DNA of 64,000 nucleotides from Bacillota bacterium. Its GTDB lineage: Bacteria; Bacillota; Clostridia; Christensenellales; SZUA-584. The notes under the pieces are model-generated. The model saw nothing but the letters and a program-made list of their open reading frames with translations, was not told the origin of the DNA and did no database searches. Position numbers and translations under genes: made by a program. This document shows, in pieces, positions 58,826 through 64,000 of this stretch. The stretch spans positions 1-64,000 of the forward strand of contig JAEWTW010000035.1 of NCBI GenBank assembly GCA_023397655.1, read 5' to 3'. Numbering within the stretch: the first letter of the stretch is position 1; every line of letters starts with the position of its first letter.

Positions 58826-60040
58826 TCAGGTCTTGGACTTGGATTTGGACAGCACGTCGAAGCCCACCGCCAGCAGCAAAACGAAGCCCTTAATGGCCTG
58901 CTGCCAGTCGATGCTGACGCCCATGATGGACATGCCGTTGTTCAGTACGCCCATCAGCAAGCCGCCGACAATCGCACCGATAACGGTGCCGATACCGCCC
59001 GTGGTGGATGCACCGCCGATAAAGCACGCAGAGATCGCGTCCAGCTCAAAGCCGTAGCCGCCTTTAGGAGTTGCCGAGTTAAGACGGCCCGTGAACACGA
59101 TACCGGCCAATGCCGTCAGCACTCCCATGTTCACATACACCCAGAACAGCACACGCTTGGTCTTGATACCCGACAGGCGCGCCGCCTTGGGGTTGCCGCC
59201 GAAAGCGTAGATGTGGCGTCCGGGGATGGTCTTTTCGGTGACGAAGGTGTACAGCAGCACCAATGCCACCACAATGACCAGCACCATCGGGATGCCTCTG
59301 TACAGCGACAGCGCATAACAGAACGCCATGATCACTGCCGTTATCAGCACAATCTTGGCGACAAACGTTCCCGGATGAGATACGTCGAAGTTGTACTTTT
59401 TACGGTTGGCGCGCTTGCTGATCTCATTGAATATGAACAGCACGCTTGCAACCGCACCCAATACAAGCGTGAGCACATTATACCCTTCTATGTTTGCGAA
59501 GTCCGGCAAGAAGCCCGCCGCTATGAAAGTATATGTTTCGGGCAACGGCGCGAGGCTGGTACCCTGCAGCACCACCATGGTGAGCCCTCTGAATATCAGC
59601 TGGCCGCCCAGCGTCACGATGAACGCCGGTACGCCGATATAAGCGATCCACATGCCCTGCCACGCGCCGATGATAAAGCCGATAAACAGTGACAGTATCA
59701 TTGCGATCCATACGGGCATGCCCATCTTGAGTATGAATATGGCGGACATTGCACCCACGAAGCCCACAACCGAACCGACCGACAGGTCGATGTTGCCGAT
59801 GGTCAGTATGCACAGCAGCATGCCGATGGCCAGTATCAGAACGTAAGCGTTCTGCTGTATCAGATTGGAGATGTTGAGCGGCTGAAGCAATATACCTTTG
59901 GTAAACATGTCTCCAAAAGAAACAGGCTCTTTCAGTATACCGCTGGTTAATATCTGGAATACGAGTATGACGACAACCAGCGCTATGATCATGGCATACT
60001 GACGGATATTCCCTCTCAGAACAGACTTTATGCTTTTCAT
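58826..60040 (-). CDS. CUT2-type sugar ABC transporter permease (XylH/GguB/MmsB-like)
   Basis: A 404-residue protein with about ten membrane helices. The ATG at 60040 follows AAGGAGG and overlaps the stop of the ATPase gene by 4 bp. LLCILTIGNIDLSVGSVVGFVGA, IAYIGVPAFIVTLGGQLIFRGL and GRHIYAFGGNPKAARLSGI are conserved in ribose/xylose/multiple-monosaccharide permeases, and the length (about 400 rather than 320) is that of the XylH/GguB branch. It carries the sugar through the membrane. The araA gene downstream suggests arabinose or related pentoses. Confidence 0.94.
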   Translation of the reverse strand: MKSIKSVLRGNIRQYAMIIALVVVILVFQILTSGILKEPVSFGDMFTKGILLQPLNISNLIQQNAYVLILAIGMLLCILTIGNIDLSVGSVVGFVGAMSAIFILKMGMPVWIAMILSLFIGFIIGAWQGMWIAYIGVPAFIVTLGGQLIFRGLTMVVLQGTSLAPLPETYTFIAAGFLPDFANIEGYNVLTLVLGAVASVLFIFNEISKRANRKKYNFDVSHPGTFVAKIVLITAVIMAFCYALSLYRGIPMVLVIVVALVLLYTFVTEKTIPGRHIYAFGGNPKAARLSGIKTKRVLFWVYVNMGVLTALAGIVFTGRLNSATPKGGYGFELDAISACFIGGASTTGGIGTVIGAIVGGLLMGVLNNGMSIMGVSIDWQQAIKGFVLLLAVGFDVLSKSKSKT

Positions 60041-61581
60041 TTTACTACCTCCTTGTTGCTCTGCATAATGCATTGCATGATCCTCTCCTGTGACGCTTCG
60101 TTCGCCGCAAGCTCTCCCACGGTCGTTCCGCGGTTCATGACATAAATGCGGTCGCACATGCCCAGCAACTCGGGCAGCTCGGACGATATCATTACGATGG
60201 ATTTTCCGCGTGATACCAGGTCATTTATGATCGTATATATCTCATATTTGGCGCCGACATCGATGCCGCGCGTTGGTTCATCCAGAAAAAGAATATCCGG
60301 GTCCGCAAATATCCATTTGCTGAATACTACCTTCTGTTGGTTTCCGCCTGAAAGGTTTCCCGTCTTCTGCAGTATGCTGGATGATTTGATGTTGAGCTTG
60401 GCCCTGTAGTCCTCACCCACCTGTATTTCCTTGTTGTCGTCGATCACCAGGCCACGTTTGAGCGTACTCAGCGACGACAGAGTGATGTTTCTTTTGATGT
60501 CATCGATTAGTATCAGACCAGCTGACTTTCTGTCTTCCGTCGCGTACGCAATGCCGTTATTGATCGCGTCGCTGATGTCGTGCATCACCAGCGGTTTGCC
60601 GTCCTTGCGGACTGTACCCGTTATTTTGGTTCCATAAGCCTTGCCGAACAGGCTCATCGCCAGCTCGGTGCGGCCTGCGCCCATCAAACCCGCGATGCCC
60701 AGCACCTCGCCCCGGCGCACATTCATGCTGACGTTGCGGATCACCTGCTTTTGGTCGTCCACCGGACTGTACACATTCCAGTTTTCCACCTCGAAACAGA
60801 CTTCGCCGGGTTTGTGATTGCGCTTGGGGAACCGGTCCGTCAGCTCGCGGCCCACCATTGCCTTGATGATGCGCTCTTCGGTGATGTCGTCCACTCCTTT
60901 GACGAGCGTCTCGATCGTCGCACCATCGCGAATGATCGTAATCTCATCCGCCACCTTGGTGACCTCATTAAGTTTATGCGAAATGATGATGCTCGTAATG
61001 CCCTGAGATTTGAGTTCCACCAGCAAATCCAGCAGGTGGTCTGAATCCTCATCGTTCAGTGCGGCTGTCGGTTCATCCAGTATCAGTATCTTGACGTCCT
61101 TGGCAAGCGCCTTCACGATTTCAACCAATTGCTGCTTGCCAAGGCCGATATCTTTCACCTTCGTATCGGTATTTTCATCCAGACCGACCTTTTTCAGCAT
61201 CTCTATTGTTTTCTGACGCGTTTTGTCCCAGTTGATGACGAGTTTATTACTTGACTGTTCATTTCCCAAGAAAATATTCTCAGCAATGGACAGACTGGGA
61301 ATGAGGGCAAGCTCCTGATGTATAATGGCAATACCTTTGGCTTCGCTGTCGTTAATGAACTTAAATACGCAGACTTCTCCCTCAACGACAATGTCCCCCT
61401 CGTAAGTCCCGTGAGGATACACTCCGCTCAGAATATTCATCAGCGTCGATTTGCCGGCGCCATTTTCGCCGACCAGCGCATGGATATTATGAGGCTTGAC
61501 CCGCAAGTTAACATTATCAAGAGCTTTGACTCCCGGAAATGTTTTTGTGATGTTCCTCATCTCTAAAATATACTTTTCCAT
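60037..61581 (-). CDS. CUT2-type sugar ABC transporter ATPase (double domain, XylG/GguA-like)
   Basis: A 514-residue tandem ATPase. N-terminal domain: GENGAGKSTLMNILSG, degenerate signature LGLGKQQLVEIVKAL, ILDEPTAALND. C-terminal domain (from about residue 265): VLGIAGLMGAGRTELAMSLFG as atypical Walker A, LSGGNQQKVVFSKW, FLDEPTRGIDVGAKYEI. This asymmetry is normal for the CUT2 class. It powers uptake with the permease encoded downstream. The gene begins 124 bp after the binding-protein gene, with a hairpin in the gap. Confidence 0.95.
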   Translation of the reverse strand: MEKYILEMRNITKTFPGVKALDNVNLRVKPHNIHALVGENGAGKSTLMNILSGVYPHGTYEGDIVVEGEVCVFKFINDSEAKGIAIIHQELALIPSLSIAENIFLGNEQSSNKLVINWDKTRQKTIEMLKKVGLDENTDTKVKDIGLGKQQLVEIVKALAKDVKILILDEPTAALNDEDSDHLLDLLVELKSQGITSIIISHKLNEVTKVADEITIIRDGATIETLVKGVDDITEERIIKAMVGRELTDRFPKRNHKPGEVCFEVENWNVYSPVDDQKQVIRNVSMNVRRGEVLGIAGLMGAGRTELAMSLFGKAYGTKITGTVRKDGKPLVMHDISDAINNGIAYATEDRKSAGLILIDDIKRNITLSSLSTLKRGLVIDDNKEIQVGEDYRAKLNIKSSSILQKTGNLSGGNQQKVVFSKWIFADPDILFLDEPTRGIDVGAKYEIYTIINDLVSRGKSIVMISSELPELLGMCDRIYVMNRGTTVGELAANEASQERIMQCIMQSNKEVVK

Positions 61582-61636
61582 AGTCTAACTCCTTTATCTG
61601 CCCAGAACCAGTTATATTATACACCTCTATAGCCTT

Positions 61637-61672
61637 AATCGGCTAGCGGTATTTGCTTACCGCTAGCCGATT
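61637..61672 (-). promoter_or_regulatory. Intercistronic hairpin behind the binding-protein gene
   Basis: A 14-bp perfect inverted repeat (ATCGGCTAGCGGTA/TACCGCTAGCCGAT) with a 6-nt loop. On the coding (minus) strand it has no U-run, so it probably protects the upstream part of the mRNA or causes partial termination, giving more binding protein than ATPase and permease. Confidence 0.7.
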
Positions 61673-61704
61673 TTTGGCCACTTACATGATCTTGATTGCG
61701 TGTA

Positions 61705-62850
61705 TTATTTTATATCGTCTGCTGTCAGATAACCGGAATCCATGACCAGTTCCTGGTAGTTTTCAACGGTTACAGTATACGGGATGAGCAGGTACGAAGG
61801 AACGATCTTCTTGTTGTTGTCATAGGTGGTCGTATCGTTGATCTCCGGCTCATTTCCTGCAAGCACCGCGTCCACCATGTCGGCCGCAACCTTCGCCAGA
61901 TCTCTGGTGTCTTTCAGTATCGTCGAATACTGCTGTCCGGCAATGATTAGCTTGATGGAAGCCGCTTCAGCGTCCTGACCCGTCACAACCGGCCAGTCTT
62001 CCGTTCCGGGCTGATAACCAAAGGAGGTCAGCGCGGAGATGATACCTCTGGACAGGCCGTCATAGGGAGACAGCACGCCATCCAGCTTGTTACCGCTTGT
62101 GTAGTTGGCTGCCAGCAGCGCATCCATACGGGCCTGAGCCACAGCGCCGTCCCAACGGAGCGTTCCGATGTCAGCCTGAGCCGTCTGGCCAGAGGGAATC
62201 ACAACGGTTCCAGCGTCGATCAGCGGCTGGAGCACATCCATAGCGCCGGAGTAGAAGTAGAAGGAGTTGGTGTCGTCCGGAGAACCGGCAAACAGCTCAA
62301 CGTTGTAGGGGCCGTCGCCCTTGGTTTTCAGGCCTTCCACCAGAGACTCGGCCTGCAGTTTGCCAACGCCTCTGTTGTCAAAAGTCGCATAGTAGGAAAC
62401 AGCTTCGGTGTCAACCAGCAGGCGGTCGTAGGAGATGATCTTCACGCCGTCTTTGCCAGCCTGATCCAGTGTCGCGGAAAGCGTGGAACCGTCAACAGCC
62501 GCGATAACAAGCACCTTCGCACCCTTGGTGATCATGTTCTCAATCTGAGACTTCTGTGTCGGGATATCGTCTTCCGCGTACTGCAGGTCAACGGTGTATC
62601 CTCTTTCCTCAAGGATGTCCTTCATCGTGTTGCCGTCTTTAATCCAGCGTTCGCTCGACTGAGTCGGCATCGAGATACCAATGTAGCCGCCATCTTCAGC
62701 TGGCGCAGCGGGCTCTTCAGCCGGGGCTTCAGCCGGCGCTTCGGTCGCAGCCGGCGCTTCGGTCGCAGCCGGAGGGGTGGTTGTTCCGCCACAAGCAACC
62801 AGTGCAAACACTAACGCAAGCACAAGCGAGAACAATACGATTTTTTTCAT
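61705..62850 (-). CDS. Sugar-binding lipoprotein of the CUT2 transporter (ChvE/XylF-like)
   Basis: A 381-residue protein starting at ATG 62850 after AAGGAG. Lipoprotein signal peptide with lipobox LVACGG, a Pro/Ala/Glu linker built from repeated APAATEAPA units, then a type I periplasmic-binding fold (YIGISMPTQSSERWIKDG; VLVIAAVDGSTL; VKIISYDRLLVDTEAVSYYATFDN; VVTGQDAEAASIKLI). This set matches the ChvE/GguC/XylF group, which binds arabinose, xylose, galactose and related monosaccharides. First gene of the operon with importer and araA; highest expression expected. Confidence 0.94.
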   Translation of the reverse strand: MKKIVLFSLVLALVFALVACGGTTTPPAATEAPAATEAPAEAPAEEPAAPAEDGGYIGISMPTQSSERWIKDGNTMKDILEERGYTVDLQYAEDDIPTQKSQIENMITKGAKVLVIAAVDGSTLSATLDQAGKDGVKIISYDRLLVDTEAVSYYATFDNRGVGKLQAESLVEGLKTKGDGPYNVELFAGSPDDTNSFYFYSGAMDVLQPLIDAGTVVIPSGQTAQADIGTLRWDGAVAQARMDALLAANYTSGNKLDGVLSPYDGLSRGIISALTSFGYQPGTEDWPVVTGQDAEAASIKLIIAGQQYSTILKDTRDLAKVAADMVDAVLAGNEPEINDTTTYDNNKKIVPSYLLIPYTVTVENYQELVMDSGYLTADDIK

Positions 62851-63086
62851 ATTCTTACTCCTTACATATAGTTTATTGCTTCGAGTAACACAACTTACCA
62901 AAGCAAATCGAAAATTCAGATTAGATCTTTTAAGGCCCGCATTGGCCCTACGGTATTCTTGTATTTATGCTGTAATAACTGGCTTTCTTCACTGTTTGAT
63001 GTTAACGTTTTTGTGCCCAATCCCTAAACAACTTTGTTTTATTATTATCGTTGCGGATTGGTTTTTTACTTTTTTGTTCGTTTCAT
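62851..63086 (-). other. Leader of the sugar-import operon
   Basis: About 235 nt of untranslated leader between the promoter at 63087-63115 and the binding-protein gene. I see a short GC-rich inverted repeat (about 62933-62950) but no recognised riboswitch or catabolite-response element. Confidence 0.4.
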
Positions 63087-63115
63087 ATTGTAGCATTGCA
63101 GATTTGCAATGTCAA
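63087..63115 (-). promoter_or_regulatory. Promoter of the sugar-import/araA operon with palindromic operator
   Basis: On the minus strand TTGACA (63110-63115), 17 bp, TACAAT (63087-63092). The spacer is a palindrome, CATTGCA-N4-TGCAATG (63094-63111), overlapping the -35. The DeoR-family regulator encoded divergently is the obvious candidate to bind it. Confidence 0.8.
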
Positions 63116-63164
63116 CACTTACGTACAAGTATTTTTTATGTTCATTTAATTTTTGCCTTACTTA

Positions 63165-63193
63165 TTGTCAAATAAGAATGTTTACCTTATTAT
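63165..63193 (+). promoter_or_regulatory. Promoter of the DeoR-family regulator gene
   Basis: TTGTCA (63165-63170), 17 bp, TATTAT (63188-63193), 38 bp before the ATG. Divergent from, and close to, the sugar-operon promoter. Confidence 0.6.
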
Positions 63194-63230
63194 TAATCAT
63201 ATAAACTTTCAAAAGGCCTGGGTGCTTTAG

Positions 63231-64000
63231 ATGTTTGCAATTGAGCGTATGAACATAATCAAAGATTACCTGCTTAAAGACAAGCATGTTTCTGTTGCCA
63301 GGCTGAGTGACCTGCTGAACGTCACAGAGGTGACCATACGCCGCGATCTTGAAAAGCTTGAAAAGGAAGGCTTTCTGAAGCGTGCACATGGCGGAGCCGT
63401 GCTCAACGAACTGCTGGATGATGCATATGTTATGGAGCTGCCCTCAGAAGATGAACACACCTTGCAGCGCCTTGAAATTGCGGACACCGTTTTCCATATC
63501 ATATCCGATAACGACATCATCATGCTGACCGATGGCCTGACCAACCAGCAGATCGCAAAACGGCTGACCCAGAAGACCGGCCTGACCGTGCTGACCAACG
63601 ACTTGAAAATCGCGCTTGAGTTTTCCTCATCTCCCGGCAACAAGATGATACTGCTGGGCGGCGATCTGGACGAATACGCCGTTTACGGCCAGCTGGCCAT
63701 CAATAACATGCAGAATTTTTCGCTGAACCATCTCATCGTCGAAGTGGACGGCATCTGCAAAAAGACGGGTATTACCGTATCGAGCATCAGCAAAGCATCC
63801 CTGATACAGCAGGCCTGCAACATGGCCCAAACCGTTTCTATCGTATGCCTGGCTGATCATTTCGGAGAAAAATCGTTCTATCGTGTCGGCGGGCTCGAAA
63901 TTGCCAACAAGATAATTACTAACTCTACACTCAACGACACATATAAAGATTTCCTTTTTGACTTGAATATACAATTATATACTTCAGTCGATATTTACGA
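63231..64000 (+). CDS. DeoR/GlpR-family regulator (3' end beyond the window)
   Basis: The frame is open from ATG 63231 to the window end (256 full codons, no stop), close to the family's usual 250-260 residues. The N-terminal DeoR helix-turn-helix reads ERMNIIKDYLLKDKHVSVA, then LSDLLNVTEVTIRRDLEKL, EKEGFLKRAHGGAVL. The C-terminal effector domain contains the sugar-phosphate-isomerase-like DGLTNQQIAKRL, TVLTNDLKIAL, LLGGDLDEYAVYG and VCLADHFGEKSFYRVG. Such regulators respond to phosphorylated sugars. It is divergent from the sugar-import/araA operon and probably represses it. Confidence 0.92.
   Translation, partial: MFAIERMNIIKDYLLKDKHVSVARLSDLLNVTEVTIRRDLEKLEKEGFLKRAHGGAVLNELLDDAYVMELPSEDEHTLQRLEIADTVFHIISDNDIIMLTDGLTNQQIAKRLTQKTGLTVLTNDLKIALEFSSSPGNKMILLGGDLDEYAVYGQLAINNMQNFSLNHLIVEVDGICKKTGITVSSISKASLIQQACNMAQTVSIVCLADHFGEKSFYRVGGLEIANKIITNSTLNDTYKDFLFDLNIQLYTSVDIY

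Noticed and set aside
1..64000. CRISPR arrays, prophage blocks and transposase genes
   Set aside because: No regularly spaced direct repeats with unique spacers, no phage structural genes and no transposase frame were found. The endolysin-like gene at 3148-4191 stands alone.

Overview
The window looks like chromosomal DNA of a Gram-positive, fairly GC-rich member of the Clostridia (Bacillota). The reasons are strong GGAGG-type ribosome binding sites, GntR/PadR/DeoR/ArsR regulators, an EpsG-type exopolysaccharide locus, lipoprotein and surface-protein signals without outer-membrane genes, an AhrC/ArgR-type ARG box, and GEMM-I (cyclic dinucleotide) riboswitches in front of surface-protein genes. 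The species cannot be named from the sequence.

Layout. 1-160: two minus-strand tRNA genes (one cut by the window edge, one initiator tRNA-Met). 242-9316: small housekeeping and accessory genes: a C39-like peptidase, a YcxB-like membrane protein, an EamA transporter, a hotdog thioesterase, an NlpC/P60-like endolysin, a FUSC-GNAT fusion, and an operon of a beta-CASP metallo-beta-lactamase, a GntR regulator and a membrane-anchored sugar-binding-like protein. 9428-17107: a 2309-residue repeat-rich surface protein read from a promoter with two tandem riboswitch/terminator units, followed by a separate promoter-riboswitch-terminator unit with no gene of its own. 17147-23237: a FucI-like isomerase, a CzrA-like ArsR repressor, a decayed remnant of an ABC permease with dispersed repeats, and an intact adaptor/ATPase/permease exporter operon.

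23331-39862 is one long exopolysaccharide operon: a structured leader, amino-sugar synthesis (4,6-dehydratase, aminotransferase, two GNATs), a phosphoglycosyl transferase, four glycosyltransferases, an EpsG-like polymerase, a Wzx-like flippase, a Wzz protein with a broken kinase domain, a FemAB-like protein and a beta-helix protein. A close paralogue of the beta-helix protein is convergent to the operon (39958-41328, minus) and is read from its own GEMM-I riboswitch, whose ligand-contact position carries A instead of G. The surface protein, the second beta-helix protein and the orphan riboswitch therefore look like one cyclic-dinucleotide-responsive adhesion/matrix module around the EPS locus.

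41719-49866: arginine operon argC-argB-argD-carB-argF plus a GNAT gene, behind a promoter overlapped by an ARG box. argJ, argA and carA are missing here, and the GNAT is a candidate for N-acetylglutamate synthesis. 50082-54556: a TPR-S41 protease fusion, a YdeI-like protein, and a PadR regulator with duplicated operators heading an NapH-like iron-sulfur membrane protein. 54678-64000: pentose use. One minus-strand operon carries the substrate-binding protein, ATPase and permease of a CUT2-type sugar importer plus araA. A second carries an SDR oxidoreductase, a FadR-type GntR regulator and a sugar-phosphate-isomerase-like TIM barrel. A divergent DeoR-family regulator runs off the right edge.
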